Source: Diphasiastrum complanatum (Eukaryota; Streptophyta; Lycopodiopsida; Lycopodiales; Lycopodiaceae). From it: a DNA stretch of 64,000 nt. A program made the translations under genes and the position numbers. Where the stretch lies: positions 36,603,078 through 36,667,077 of the forward strand of contig CM055095.1 of assembly GCA_029204225.1 (NCBI GenBank). Direction: 5' to 3'. The first letter of the stretch is position 1, and each line of letters starts with the position of its first letter. Shown one piece after another: positions 13,401 to 37,352 of this stretch. Below the pieces are notes generated by a model, which saw only the letters and a list, made by a program, of their open reading frames with translations, ran no database searches and was not told the DNA's origin.

Positions 13401-15188
13401 CAATTTATTTTGGTGCATGAGGGCACCACTTCTTGAAAATCATGAAGTCAAACTTCCAGCTTTTACTTGGTGAAGGGAAAGAGCCCAAGATAAATTTCAA
13501 AAAAATTTGTTTGAATGTTCTCCTTATGGCTCCATCTTTTTTTTTGTTGGTTGTACAAGCGTTGTGAGTTTCAAGTGACTTCATAACTTTCTAAGTAGAT
13601 TATCTTGTATCTATGTAAAATTTGCATCCAAAGCTCAAGACAAGTAATCATTAGATTTATTTTGAGAAATTATACCCAAACTTTGAGTTAGACATTGAAA
13701 AGAATCCAATTATCTTCCTTTCAAAACACCTTGTTGCATTAACATCAACTACTGATTGGTTTGTAACTAATCACTGGCTCTTTGGGAATAACAGATTTGT
13801 TTACATAAGCCAATTCAGGGCCACTATTAAATGTAAATCAAAGTTCCGGGTGCCGTGGTACGGCACAAGTGCCGTAGGTGCCGTACCTTTTCAGTGCCAC
13901 GGCACCCACGGCACCTACATAACTTTTCTTTTTTTATTAAAAAAAACCTTTAAATGCCCTTTTTCAAGTCAAAAAATTAAAAAATATATATATATAGGTG
14001 GGGAACTTTGATGTAAATGGAAACAAAGGAACAACTTGTTAACTCTTCTAACATGTGTTATAGGCTTTTGGATCTGTTAGTGTTCTGTGTCTATTTTTGC
14101 CATAAGTTCATCCAATTCTTGAAAGAAAAAAAAAGATCACATATTAAATGGACAAAGGAATGAAGGACAATGTTCAGTATGCTTACTTGTAGAGATGCTT
14201 CATTGAGCTCATGCTCCAGATCTTGCAATTTTCCCTTTTTCTCAATAAACTCCTTATCTTCTTCAAAAGCAAGTGGTTTTGCACTACCCCAATCATTTGT
14301 GAATGACTGCTTCATCTCCTTAAATAATCTGACTAGGTCTCTGCCTCCTTTTGCCGGCTGAGAAATTTCCTGAGGCGGTAAAGCAACACTACTCTGGCCA
14401 AAAAGTTGCCGAGGTAACTGTGCTGCACCATCCAGCATCCTTGAAGACATATCTATAGATGCCGTGAGCGGAAATCTCCCTTGACACTGCAAAAAAAATT
14501 TCAATTCTTTACTTTTTCTTAGATCTGGGTGGTTAGCAAGCCTTCTCAGATATTTTTCCAAAGATAGTCGCCTCTGGTCGATGAATTCCTGTTTGTGCAT
14601 GACTTGGCTTTCCACAACGCTTTTGTCTGGCCGAGGAGGGATAAAATAACCCCTGAAGACTTCTGCAAGCCTGTCTGCTAGAGCAACAACGTCACGGAAG
14701 CGTCGTCGAACACTGGAATTGTTGGTCCCATATTCTGGCAAATTTGTATGAGTAATGATAAGGTAAGTAAAATACGTATTTCCACCTGGTACAAGCGAGG
14801 CAGTATTTTCTTGCTCTTTCTGTGGATCTGTGACAGTAATGGTTACATATTCCAGGAAGCCATTTCTTGAGGACAATGGACCAGAAGAGCCAACGGTTTC
14901 TTGCATATCCTCCCTTCCTCCCATGTAGGGAGTGAAAACTGCATCGGCATATGATGGAGGTTCTACAGCAATCTCCACTCCCGTATTGTTTCTGGATGAA
15001 TTGTCTTGAGTATGTACATAGGTATCATCATGAACCTCATACTCATTTGAGGATAAATCTTCCTCTGACAATGCAAGAGGATGTGTTTCACCTGATAAAG
15101 TGATTCCGGACATAGCACTCCGATAATCATAGTCCTGTCGATCCAGATTAACGCTATCCAGTGAACCCCTGCCTTCAAAACTCATCAT
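1418..15188 (-). CDS. SNX2: Sorting nexin 2-like protein (PX-BAR), five exons
   Basis: Exons, read on the minus strand: 15188-14187, 8080-7871, 7767-7507, 6924-6838 and 1531-1418. All four introns are phase 0 with GT/AG ends, and the joined frame is about 557 aa, close to the 570-odd aa of plant SNX2. Residues about 114-237 form a PX domain, with the phosphoinositide-binding RRRFRD at 161-166 and the PPRP loop at 184-187. Residues about 300-550 are the helical BAR-type region (KVFGGDKSR and VGYAEKIAHVWKK are typical of plant SNX2). The family pairs with SNX1 and retromer on endosomes, sorting cargo to vacuole or Golgi. The 87-bp exon 4 lies alone between introns of 5.3 and 0.58 kb. Start: first in-frame ATG, followed by a second Met. 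The domain and family calls are firm; exon ends were read by eye. Confidence 0.92.
3066..3665. repeat. Palindromic TTCCGGAA repeat pair in SNX2 intron 4
   Basis: Two GC-rich palindromic clusters built on GTTCCGGAACG lie near 3,068-3,105 and 3,578-3,650. Between them is AT-rich DNA holding a direct repeat of a GGAATCGCTA...TGAGCTAGAATCGCTA unit (about 3,430-3,520). Both clusters begin next to AGTTGCCCG. The arrangement resembles a foldback or MITE-like insertion, possibly two copies. No coding capacity is seen. Confidence 0.5.
4513..4757. repeat. Palindromic GTCCGGAC foldback-like repeat
   Basis: Arms rich in CCGGACGCGTCCGG-type words flank a core of long T and A runs (about 4,565-4,680). The base composition is unlike the surrounding intron. 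It shares its plan with the repeats near 3.1-3.6, 13.85, 21.9-22.3 and 30.1 kb but uses a different palindromic word. Confidence 0.5.
9420..9700 (+). promoter_or_regulatory. Possible LTR or promoter remnant with TATA box
   Basis: A GGTATAAATAAGG box near 9,519 lies about 450 bp upstream of a plus-strand Copia relic. It could be the U3/R part of that element's LTR. No second LTR copy was found to confirm this. Confidence 0.25.
9968..10675 (+). pseudogene. Copia pol fragment (integrase end and start of reverse transcriptase)
   Basis: The frame opens with the VFGCICYVHIPLETR integrase C-terminal block and runs through the variable linker. It then enters reverse transcriptase (CKWIYRLKYN, KARLVAKGF, DYEETFAPIAKLVTIR) and stops short before the catalytic YVDD. 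A stop codon near 10,362 splits it. It is the same family as the copy at 62.8-64.0 kb, which shares FVGYSE and YRIFDP. It lies in SNX2 intron 1, opposite to the host gene, and abuts a minus-strand gag fragment at about 10,680. Confidence 0.8.
10682..11775 (-). pseudogene. Copia gag and protease fragment
   Basis: On the minus strand an ATG at 11,775 begins a Copia-type gag (SNYSLWKVRMESLL). It continues to a CCHC zinc knuckle (CFYCGIKGHFANEC) and the aspartic protease motif WWIDSGASSHMT. Stops and frame breaks occur around 11,440-11,640. It ends abruptly next to a plus-strand pol fragment, so gag and pol of apparently one element type face each other. It is not functional. Confidence 0.8.
11895..12225 (-). 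mobile_element. Probable LTR remnant with primer-binding-like site
   Basis: Minus-strand TGGTATC at 11,902-11,908 follows CACA and matches the start of the usual Copia primer-binding site, though the next bases diverge. The segment to about 12,225 would be the LTR of the gag fragment. It contains a TTTCACACGTGTGGAA near-palindrome at 12,086-12,101. The outer LTR end is not defined. Confidence 0.35.
12227..12595 (-). pseudogene. LINE ORF1-type RNA-binding fragment
   Basis: The open frame holds LNLRVRGI, KATLIIWFKTFEERRSVL, LKGTNIFLDDDLTFLQV and a lysine-rich end. The same pattern occurs at 25.3-25.96 kb and 29.3-29.6 kb. The layout matches the RRM plus C-terminal domain of L1-type ORF1 proteins, which coat LINE RNA. 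No reverse transcriptase adjoins this copy. It lies in SNX2 intron 1 in the same orientation as the host gene. Confidence 0.6.
13846..13935. repeat. Palindromic GTGCCGTGG/CCACGGCAC repeat
   Basis: Repeated GTGCCGT and ACGGCAC words in both orientations form a dense inverted repeat, followed by a T/A-rich tract. This is the same plan as the other GC-palindrome repeats in the window. It lies in SNX2 intron 1. Confidence 0.5.
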
Positions 15189-15665
15189 GCTTCACTCTGA
15201 AACCAGATCAACTCGTAAATTTTTTAACAAACTCGCGATCCACAACCGAAGCCCTGGTGAATGACCGCAAGCGCAAAACTGGGAAACTTCTCAAGAAGCT
15301 ACAGAAATCCAATATTTCCACAACCGAATCCCTGATGACTGATCGGGAAAAAATTTCTTTAAAAAATCCTCAATCTGCAGTTCTTACAGGCAGGCAGCTC
15401 TGTGGAATAAGCACCAAAAGACGATAGATTGGCATAGCAGAGAAGCGTGTGTGTCTTCGACTTCAAAAACACAATGATCTAGCCACCTTGTCATCCGAAA
15501 AGAAACCAACAGAAGCTAAATCTAGAAAGTCGAATTGCAGCAAGAGAACAAGGAACTTGATCTAAGGTATGATCATGTATTTCTGCTCCAGTACTGGCGA
15601 AGCTGCCATTGACATGGCTGCTGCTGCTGCTGCTGCTCGTCTTCTCCAACGACACCCTTGCGCGC
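15189..15665 (-). promoter_or_regulatory. SNX2 5' leader and promoter region
   Basis: A GGTTTCAG acceptor-like site just upstream of the SNX2 start suggests a 5'UTR intron. A (GCT)n run at 15,617-15,637 adjoins a minus-strand ATG at 15,615. That ATG begins a short frame ending TAG after 17 codons, a possible upstream ORF. No TATA box was identified. Confidence 0.35.
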
Positions 15666-17080
15666 TGCTACTGAATCGATTGAAATCCCAATTAAAAAGG
15701 CTTTGTATCATAATTTAAGTCTTGTTAAAAAAATACTTTTCTTATGCTTACATAAAAAAAAATTTATAGGTTTTGTGTTTGGTTGAAAACAAAGTTTTTA
15801 GCAAGCATTGTCCAGGATGGATTATTGATGAAGATTTTTTGTTATTGGTGAAAATTTATCGATAAACGTAATCTGTCATAATAAGCCAAACAAAACAGGA
15901 TTTAAAATAACGCAAAATATGGGCTTTGAACATATTTGGTAGGAGAAGGATGAAAGATAAAGTTCAACTTACGCAAACTTATTCAATGTAAGCTTTGAAT
16001 CGCAAAGTAGGTCATTGGTGGCAATGTGATAATATTATGAATCCTAAAATTTAAGGGTTTGGATAAGGCATTTTAGATTAGTGTGAGAAAATTATTTTGT
16101 GTAATTAGTCTATGTATCGATTTTGAAATATGTGAATTAATTTGATAAGTTTGTTTTGTACTTTGAAATTTTGGACATTAGTTTGTTGTAATTTTGTATT
16201 AGACATTTTAATGTTTTAAGAAATTGATAAGATTTGTAATTTTTAGTTTATGTAATGGGTTTATGTTTTGGTTATGAGTTATGCAATTTGATAATTATGT
16301 TGTATGGATTATAGGTGAGATTTTGAATTTGTAATTTTTTTTTGGCATGTCATAATATCAAAATCCTAAGAGTTGAAGATTATGTTAAGGCATTTGCGAC
16401 AATAGATGAGAATCAAAAGCTGAAAATATGACTTAGGAAAGTGTGGGAAACTATTTTGTGCAATGAATTTATATTTTGATTTTGGAATATGTCTACGATC
16501 TTGACTAGCTTGTATTGTATTATTAAAAATTGGATATTAGGTTGTTGTAATTTTTTAATATACGTTTCAAAGTTACAAATTGATAAGATTTGTTGATGGT
16601 TCTAATTTCATTGTATTACAGAACATAAGTCATGATTGATTATATTTGATGTGATTGTATATATTTTGTTAAACATGGTCGTAGTTGGTTTTGTTTGAAT
16701 TTAGTTTATGAAATGGATTTATGTTTTGGTTTTGATTTATGGAATTTGATATTCTATAAATATGATGTATTGGGCAACATAATCCATGGTGGATTATAGA
16801 TGAGATTATTGAGTTTGAGATTGACACGACATGAGAAATTTAATAGCTGGTTGCTCAAAATTTAATATTATAAGATTACATGAAAGGATGGTAAGTGTTA
16901 GTACATGTAAAACATAGTTGAAGTTTTAACATATACTCAATATTTAGTTTTATTAGTATTATCCTATATTTAATTCTATATAATTTGTCAAAGGTAGTTA
17001 CGAGTTACAACATAGACTTCAAATATATGCTCTTCGTTCACGAGCAACGAATGTTGCTTCATGGGTTTCCATTTTGTACT
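15666..17080. repeat. AT-rich DNA with a diverged tandem duplication
   Basis: Two related blocks, about 16,040-16,330 and 16,365-16,815, share a run of matches in the same order. Examples are AAGGCATTT, AAACTATTTTGTG, ATTGATAAGATTTG, GGATTTATGTTTTGGTT and GGATTATAGATGAGATT. Spacing is roughly 330-450 bp. No gene is seen. It may belong to the adjoining Helitron relic, but that is a guess from position. Confidence 0.5.
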
Positions 17081-17233
17081 AGAATTATATTGGAGAGTTG
17101 ACTCTGATAATTGTGGATAAGCCAGCTGTATTTTTGGAATCGCTGGAAATTTTTAGGTTCTTTTGACATGAATTATGGAATGAGGCAATTGTATTCTGTT
17201 TCAGTTGATTGTTGCAAGGCTTGCAAGGCGTCA

Positions 17234-17898
17234 TCATTGGCTTTGCTTTGTCAAAGTTTGTATAAAATAGCAATGACACAATTTGTTTAAGAAATGTATG
17301 TCAGAAGTCGTGTGTTCGCATTTTTGTCTTATGTTAAGTATGGATACGAAATTATGATTTTTTTGTCTCATTGCTTCAACCAATTCATAAGAACGTGGCA
17401 TTTTTGACCAATATGAAGATCCGAATAATTTTAATAAATTTGTGGTTTCTTTAAATACCCATTCATCTAAAATTGGTCCAGCTTGACACAAATCACCGCA
17501 TGTAATTACATCCAATTCTCCGAAGTGTTGAGAAGGGACGTGTTTGATTGGTTGTAGTCTTTGATCTGCAAATTGCAAATGAGTGAAATTTCATCAAAAA
17601 CTACTAGTTGTAATTGTGAATAGAATGTTGATAATGTGTCCAACTTATCTGATGACAATGAAGTTAGTGTTTTTGTGTTGATTGGCAGGTGCAATGCAGA
17701 ATGTATTGTTGTTCCGCCGATATTGAAAGCTGGTTTTCTTGTGTAAGCCATAAGTAATGCCTTTGGCAATGTGATATTTGTATTTATTTGTTTATGGTAG
17801 TGCCTTAGTAAACATTGTACAATCAAAAGTAGTGTGAATGTTTTTCCTGTTCCAACTCCTCCTGTGAGAAAAAGATGGAGAAGCACTGTCTTCATCAA
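17234..17898 (-). pseudogene. Helitron/PIF1-type helicase fragment
   Basis: Two overlapping frames carry a Walker A motif (GGVGTGKTF), then MAYT and GGTTIHSALHLP. A Walker B-type LVVFDEISLI follows, then ITCGDLCQAGPI, which aligns with the GD..Q.PP block of PIF1 helicases. This order is that of the helicase half of Helitron Rep/Hel proteins. A frame break near 17,540 and the missing Rep domain and C-terminal half make it a relic. It ends against a Copia fragment near 17,900. Confidence 0.75.
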
Positions 17899-17904
17899 GG
17901 CCTT

Positions 17905-19170
17905 CGGTAAAAATCAAAGGGTGAGGTAAAGTAGGAGCAGTAGTAGTACATTTTTCTTGATGCTAGGAACATAAAGTACATCCTTGACATACTTTTGATC
18001 TCCATTAGGCAAAACAAGAGCAATATCACCAATACCTTTGATCAAATGTGATGTGTCTCCTGCACATTGAACTTGGCTTCCATCATTAATTGCCTTCAAG
18101 CTTGTGAAAACTTCACGTTGATAGGACATATGATTAGTGGCTCCACTATCCATGAACCACTCAAAACTTGGTTTCTTAGAAACCATAAAAGCATAATCTT
18201 TATGAATAAGATTTTCTTGCTCCTCCACTTGTGGCTCCAAAGATGCTAAGGTAACCGTATTAGGTTCTTCATGATCTTCAATAGATGGCTCACGCTTTGC
18301 TTTCTCTATTCTTTTCCTACAATATTTGATGGTATGTCTCTCTTTGTGACAATAGAAACATATCATCTTCCTTTTGAACTTTGAAAAGTTATCTTCATCT
18401 TCTGTAGAGGATGTAGAAGAAGAAATACCTTTTGACTTTCCCTTTGAGAAAAAAGCTTGATCTTGTGGCTCTTCAATCGCAAAATTGAATTGAGTTTGCT
18501 CTTCTTGTAGAAGTAGTCCAACAAGATCATTAAAAAATTAGTTTGATCCTTGTTTTATGGCATGCTGGCGTGCTACCCTTTTGCCATCTCCAAGAGCTAA
18601 AATTTTAACTATTCCAAGCTTTGATTGTCGTTAACTTTCTTATTACAACTCGAATTAAAGTGGTGTAAAAATCAAAAGTGTGTTAAATTTTGTTTAGAAT
18701 ATGGTGGAATAATCAAATCAATCTATTGGAAATACTTAGTAGAACTAAAGTTTCCTAAATAATATTGACTAGATATTAACCTACCCATTGTTATTTATTC
18801 ACAACCCTTATATCCACTACTTACTATTCTCTATCTTCAATGCAAGAAGACCCTACCTAATGATGTTATGGCTTAAATATATTTGTCTAAAAATTTGTTG
18901 TACTCATGTTTAAATTGTTTTACTAGATGACTGAAATAATAAATGCTTATCTCAACACTCTAATCCTCACTCTAATCTAGCATGGCATAACTTCATTTTG
19001 GTAGCATGCCATTTGCTACAAAAATATGTGATCCATGTCAAAAGAAAACTCGCAAAACTCGCAGATGATTTACTCGTAGTTTGTCAAAACCCCTGATTCA
19101 TCTTAGATTTCTCCTGAATCTGATTCACTTCCTTGCTTACTGATTGCAATCACCTAAGCTTTGATACCAA
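17905..19170 (-). pseudogene. Copia gag and protease relic
   Basis: On the minus strand the order is a primer-binding-like TGGTATCAAAGC (about 19,156-19,167), decayed gag, a CCHC knuckle (CFYCHKERHTIKYC) and the protease motif FMDSGATNHM. YVKDVLYVPSIKKN follows, and then similarity ends near 17,940. The gag half has many stops. It is a different family from the elements at 10.7 and 37-42 kb. Confidence 0.75.
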
Positions 19171-19970
19171 ATTAAGAATATATGACCAAAATATCAAAAT
19201 TCTTATTTTAAATTACGACATTGATATCTTCGAATTTTCTGCAACACCCCAAGTTTGTGAGATATTTCTACTGCATAATTGCCAAGAAAATGGATTTGCA
19301 ACAATGTGATATGTTTAGGTAATGTAGTCAGAGATGTAAGTATCAATTTGATGCTCGTCACCTTAGTAATTCACATTTCTGGCCCTAGACAATAGCAACC
19401 TTACAAAACATATAAGGTCTACATTGTCTTTTGAATTAGCTCGACATTTGTCTCATAACAAAGCATAATGTAACCCATCGTACTAGAAGTCTTCAAGAAA
19501 TTCGGCAAGTTGGCTAACTATTTTACATCATCAATCTCCTGACGTATGTTCTATCTTGGGCTACCATCACGAGAGCATGCGTAGTCTTAAGTTGTATAGT
19601 ATCAAGTGTTGTGCTAAATTACAAACCAGTCTTTGCAAACAGAAAAAAAAAATGATTCCAAACATGACCAAGCAGCACTTGGGCAAACAAAACAGCAGCC
19701 ATCAGCACTCGTCCCACCAACCTATACTCCAATCTTTCTGAGCTTTCTGGAATTATGAATGATGTTGGCAATATGACATCCTTGGTAAGTATATTGGTGA
19801 GGGGAGTGTGTTTTTGGGGGAGTTTTGGGCTAAATCTCTTCGTTTTGAGCAATGTCAGATGGCATACTTTACTCTGGTGTAGGTGTTCGTGTTTTAAAAC
19901 TATTTAGGCCACTTTTTAGGGATTTATGACATTTGCAAGTCTTTTTGTAGGGCATTGGCTGAGAGTGAGT

Positions 19971-20012
<42 letters not shown>

Positions 20013-21154
20013 TGATTGACACAAATGGCAACCGCTATGGTAGTTCTGATACTAGAAACTCGCACAATCATTTTTGCAGCCAAGAGTTCTTCAGCACCTT
20101 GACCAAGCTGAGGGCTCATCTCATCAGCAGCACTGGCTGCCACTTTGTTGGCATATGGGGCTACCACATACAGAGACAGGTAACAGTGCACGATTGACAC
20201 TTATGGAGATGGAGGGGTCCTGCAGCAGTAGCTTCCAGATAGGTGTAAGTATAGCTTCACAATCCTGTTTTTTCTGATAACTCCAAGTGCCAAATCAAGT
20301 TAACATTGCAATGAGGTTATACCAGACCACAACCATGCAGTAAAAACCTTCAATTCTGATCACATCATACGTACTATACTGAAATATTGAACAATGCTGA
20401 CGCTGACTTAAGCAGAGAATGAAATGGATGAATGAAACTTAACACAGTAATAGTATCATGAATACAAATTTGAAATATACAATTCTATCTCTATGAAAGA
20501 TGAATGCCAAAGGATTGATGTGGTGGCATAGTAAATAAAACTACAAACAACTGCAACTTATTTAGCCTGTACTACTAAATTATGTGATGAGTATTTGATG
20601 TTGAAACACGACATCAAAATAGAATCATTAATGTTTCAACAGAGGAAAATCTTTTCACTACTTTATTGCATATGAACTAAGAAAGCTTGCTTAGAGAAGG
20701 ATCACGATCTTAAAATATTCCATCTCTAATAATGACTGAGATTCACTCCTGGGCATTACTGGCTATTCAAGTGGAAACTATGATCAAAGATGAACTAACA
20801 TGTTTTAACTACCATATTGGGCCATAAGGTGCAACAAAGAACTTCAAGGTTGTAAACGAGATACTTATATAATCACGGTCACTAGTATTGTTGAATAAAA
20901 TGGCTCAGATAAATTGTAGCATTATTGAGGTACACTCAATATAAACTTCACATCAATGGTAAATCCAAATATGTGGCTCAGGCCCCTGAAGGCTGGAAAA
21001 TTTGAACAGTCTTGGCTGTTAAATATCAAAATCCTGTATTTTTCTTTTTGCCGGCATCTAGCTTACCATAAACCTTTACAAGGTGGAATTTCATGCTCGA
21101 GTCAAAGCTTGTGCTTAATTCCGTCATGGTTAGCTGATTGTGGAGCACCTTTTC
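19171..21154. other. Intergenic DNA and calreticulin 3' flank
   Basis: No gene was recognised. A (GT)n then (GA)n microsatellite lies at about 19,976-20,011. The right-hand part should hold the calreticulin 3'UTR on the minus strand. A minus-strand AATAAA near 20,661 is one possible polyadenylation signal, not a confident one. Confidence 0.4.
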
Positions 21155-34330
<13,176 letters not shown>

Positions 34331-34830
34331 TGCTGTGCGACCACTCTTTTCAGACCTCCTCACTGCCACACACACACACACACACAGAATCTGAAAACTG
34401 TAAAGCACGACCCCTAATGATGACGATGATCCGCAAAACTCAAAAGCAACCAAGACTTTTGCCAAAAGCGAAGCGCCTCCTGTTGCTAGGCAGCAGCAGC
34501 AGCAGAAGGCCTACCTCAAAGGGCTCGTTCCGATCAGCTGAGAGACGCTGATCCCGTAGGCATTGCAGCAGATGATGGGTCGATCGATGGATGGATCGCG
34601 AGACACAAAAACAAAAAGCGAGATGGACGAGATAGAGATGTGGATGGAGCGCCCAAGGAGAGAAATGAAGTCCTACTTAAGTCAAAACTCCCTTCAAGCC
34701 CCTAGCCTCCATATTGTTGATTGGCCAAGAATATTGAATAACCCATATTCTACAATATTCCTTCCAACTCCCCAAGTCAATGCTTAGGGCATTTCACACT
34801 ACATCCCCCCCTCCAAAATTTAAAATGGAG
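34331..34830 (-). promoter_or_regulatory. Calreticulin 5' leader and upstream region
   Basis: A (CA)n microsatellite at about 34,367-34,386 and a GCA-repeat at 34,490-34,505 lie upstream of the start codon. No convincing TATA box was identified. The stretch to 34,830 is otherwise unassigned. Confidence 0.3.
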
Positions 34831-34854
34831 CTCTCCCATTGGTCCAGGGAGAAA

Positions 34855-35140
34855 AAATGGAAACAAGCACTTACCAATATGTGGCAGATGACGTGCTTTT
34901 GAAACGTTTTACGATGTGTGACAGTAAACCAATATCTACACCTGTTGATGATACTTTGTTTCGTCAATTAGTTGGTTCACTAATTTATCTCGCAACTACT
35001 CGTCCTGATATAAGCTATGTTATAAGTGTTGTCATTCAATTCATGGCTATGCCTAGGGGGACTCATTGGAAAACAGCGAAGAGAATTCTTCACTACATAA
35101 AGGGGACACTAACCCATGGATTGTTATATGAGAGGCAGAT
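34855..35140 (+). pseudogene. Copia fragment (end of RT, start of RNase H region)
   Basis: The frame gives LLKRFTMCDSKPISTPV, then after an internal deletion LFRQLVGSLIYLATTRPDISYVI and HWKTAKRILHYIKGT. These blocks lie just downstream of the Copia reverse transcriptase. Flanks show no other Copia blocks. Confidence 0.7.
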
Positions 35141-36074
35141 CCATTACATAGCTGGAATCAGCGAACAAATGTAAATACTCAATTACATCAACATGAGGAG
35201 CCTTTCAAGATGGTTGAACTACAGATTTCAAAAATGGAATTGATCGTAAATATACTTTCAAGTAAGATGGATATAACTCTTGGAGAGTTTTTACGACCTG
35301 GTACCCCCTGCCAATGAAGTTTTGGCAAGATGATTAATGAATTCAGAACCAAACGTCTAACGTGAACCTTTATTTTGTACCAGATGTGAATAATCAAATG
35401 AAATTCTCAATATAGGGATAGCGTGGAAAAGTGAGCAATGTAATATTACTTTGCCAATCAAGCACAAGTAGTTTGATCAGGAAGCAGATGGTCACTTTAT
35501 GTCACTACATTCACTATTTGATGAGAGCTTGCAAATCCAAACTCTGTCTGCGACGATCTCATAACCTACAAAGGAGAGGATGAAATCTGCTACTGAACTT
35601 GCAAAAGAAAAAACAACCAAAACATGCTTCATTTTTCCATTCTAATTTTTTTGAAGCTATCCACAACTCCAATAGTCTATAAATATGTGTGAAAGCTAAA
35701 AATCATTCTCATTGATTAGAGCTCGTGAAATAGCTTAATTTTAGTGGAATCTATTGGACGTACAGAGGAAAATCACTCTAGGGCGGTGAGTTTTTGTGAG
35801 CTTTTGAGGGAGGAGATCATATCCACGTGCCATGTCGATCGCACATGCTGTGTAGAGTCAGGACACGCGTCCCATAACGGGGACCGTATTTCCATGCAGT
35901 GCTACCCCCTAAAAGAGACACTATATATATGTACTCATTTATGTCTTTTCTCAATAACAGTTCATGAGTATTCGCTTGGGTTGTTGAGTGATCTCGCCTT
36001 CAGTTGATGAATGTATCCGATGCTTTGCTTGCTAAAACAGCTAACAATTATTGCCAAATATATCCATGACATAA
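35141..36074. other. Stretch with a promoter-like block, no gene
   Basis: A CACTATATATATG box near 35,918 with upstream CCACGTGCC and ACACGCGTCC words resembles an LTR promoter. It may be the decayed left LTR of the old Copia element that follows. No primer-binding site was found to prove it. Confidence 0.25.
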
Positions 36075-36248
36075 GTGGCATTCCAGCAAGCAATGGATGA
36101 TTCAAAAGATGAAGAGTTAGATGATGAACCCAATATTACAATGTTGTCTTATACAACTGGGCAAGCTACTACTACATGTACTACCATCACATCTACCAAC
36201 ATTAATGGGTTGAAAGCTAGCAAAGCTTTGGCAATTGAAACGTTTTGT

Positions 36249-36375
36249 TGCATTGAATTCATCAATAAATACATTTGCATTCCATAGATGTGCATTAAAT
36301 AGACTATACATTGCATTGAATACATCAATAAATACATTTGCATTCAATAATTGTGCATTCAATAGACTATACATC
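36249..36375. repeat. About 63-bp tandem duplication inside an old Copia
   Basis: Two adjacent copies share GCATTGAATNCATCAATAAA, TACATTTGCATTC and ATAGACTATACAT. They lie just before the reverse transcriptase part of the old Copia relic. Confidence 0.75.
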
Positions 36376-36377
36376 GA

Positions 36378-36656
36378 AGCTCCTATTGGCTGCAATATCA
36401 TTCATTGCAAATGGATTTTTAAGATCAAATACAATGCCAATGAAACAATTGATCCAAGGAAGACAAGACTGCTAGCACGAGGATTCACTCAAATCCTGAA
36501 CGTCGACTATAGCGAGACTTTCAGTCCAGTAGTCAAAGATTCGTCAATCCGAATGCTCATGTCTTATGCTGCACCTGCCAACCTCGAAGTACATCAACTT
36601 GATATACAAACAGCGCATCTGAATAAAGTTATACAAGAAGACATATACATGTTCCA
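36378..36656 (+). pseudogene. Old Copia reverse transcriptase, left half (split by insertion)
   Basis: The frame holds CKWIFKIKYN, KTRLLARGFTQ, DYSETFSPVVK and VHQLDIQTAHLN, ending QEDIYMF at the insertion point. The protein continues across the nested element at 42,820 with a consistent reading. It is the host of the young Copia insertion and of a different family from it. Confidence 0.85.
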
Positions 36657-37338
36657 TGTAAAAATTACAGCAAATAAGGATCCTAAAACACTTGAAATGA
36701 TGAGGGAAACAATAGATTATGATTTCATAAGATTAGCACAAGTTGAACCATCAAAATCCATCAAAAATCTATGCTTGAACCTCACTAAATGGCCCAAATC
36801 CTTGAAGAAGGCTTCACACGTGTGAAAGTACGGCCTCCCACAGTCTGAGTACTGTACACCAGACCTACATTCAATCCTATAATCATTAGTAATCACAAGT
36901 ACTCAAACAATTATGAACATAGAGAGCAATTGCACCATTATGAGAGAAAAAACATGAAATTGCTTGATTTATTTTGGTGAGATATCATCACCTATATATA
37001 CATGATCCATCACGGTTTTGGGCAGGTATGAGTAGCCCTAAACCTATCCCTAATGCTAATTTTGGTGGATCTTTCATCCCTACCAAGTTAGGGTTGGAAT
37101 CTTGGAGATCCCTCAACAATGCAAAAATTACCAAAAATAGCTCCTATTTTTTCTCCCTTGTATCTAAGCATAATTTGGACTCATTCCAAAGGTTCTAACA
37201 CTTAGGTCTACTTGAGAACATCCTTATGAATGGAATCCTATGCTATTTGGCACGTGTGACAAGCCACATCATGACCATCTAACTATTTACAAGTCATATG
37301 ACCAAAACTAGTCAAGCTAGAATTGTGAATTTTTAACA
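36657..37338 (-). repeat. 3' LTR of the young Copia (left copy)
   Basis: 682 bp, identical by eye to the copy at 42,133-42,814. It contains a palindrome TTCACACGTGTGAA at 36,813-36,826. A TATATATAGG-type promoter box, read on the minus strand, lies near 36,995. Confidence 0.95.
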
Positions 37339-37350
37339 CTCCTCCTCACT
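37339..37350 (-). other. Polypurine tract
   Basis: Minus-strand AGTGAGGAGGAG directly precedes the 3' LTR. This is the expected position of the plus-strand DNA primer. Confidence 0.85.
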
Positions 37351-37352
37351 AT

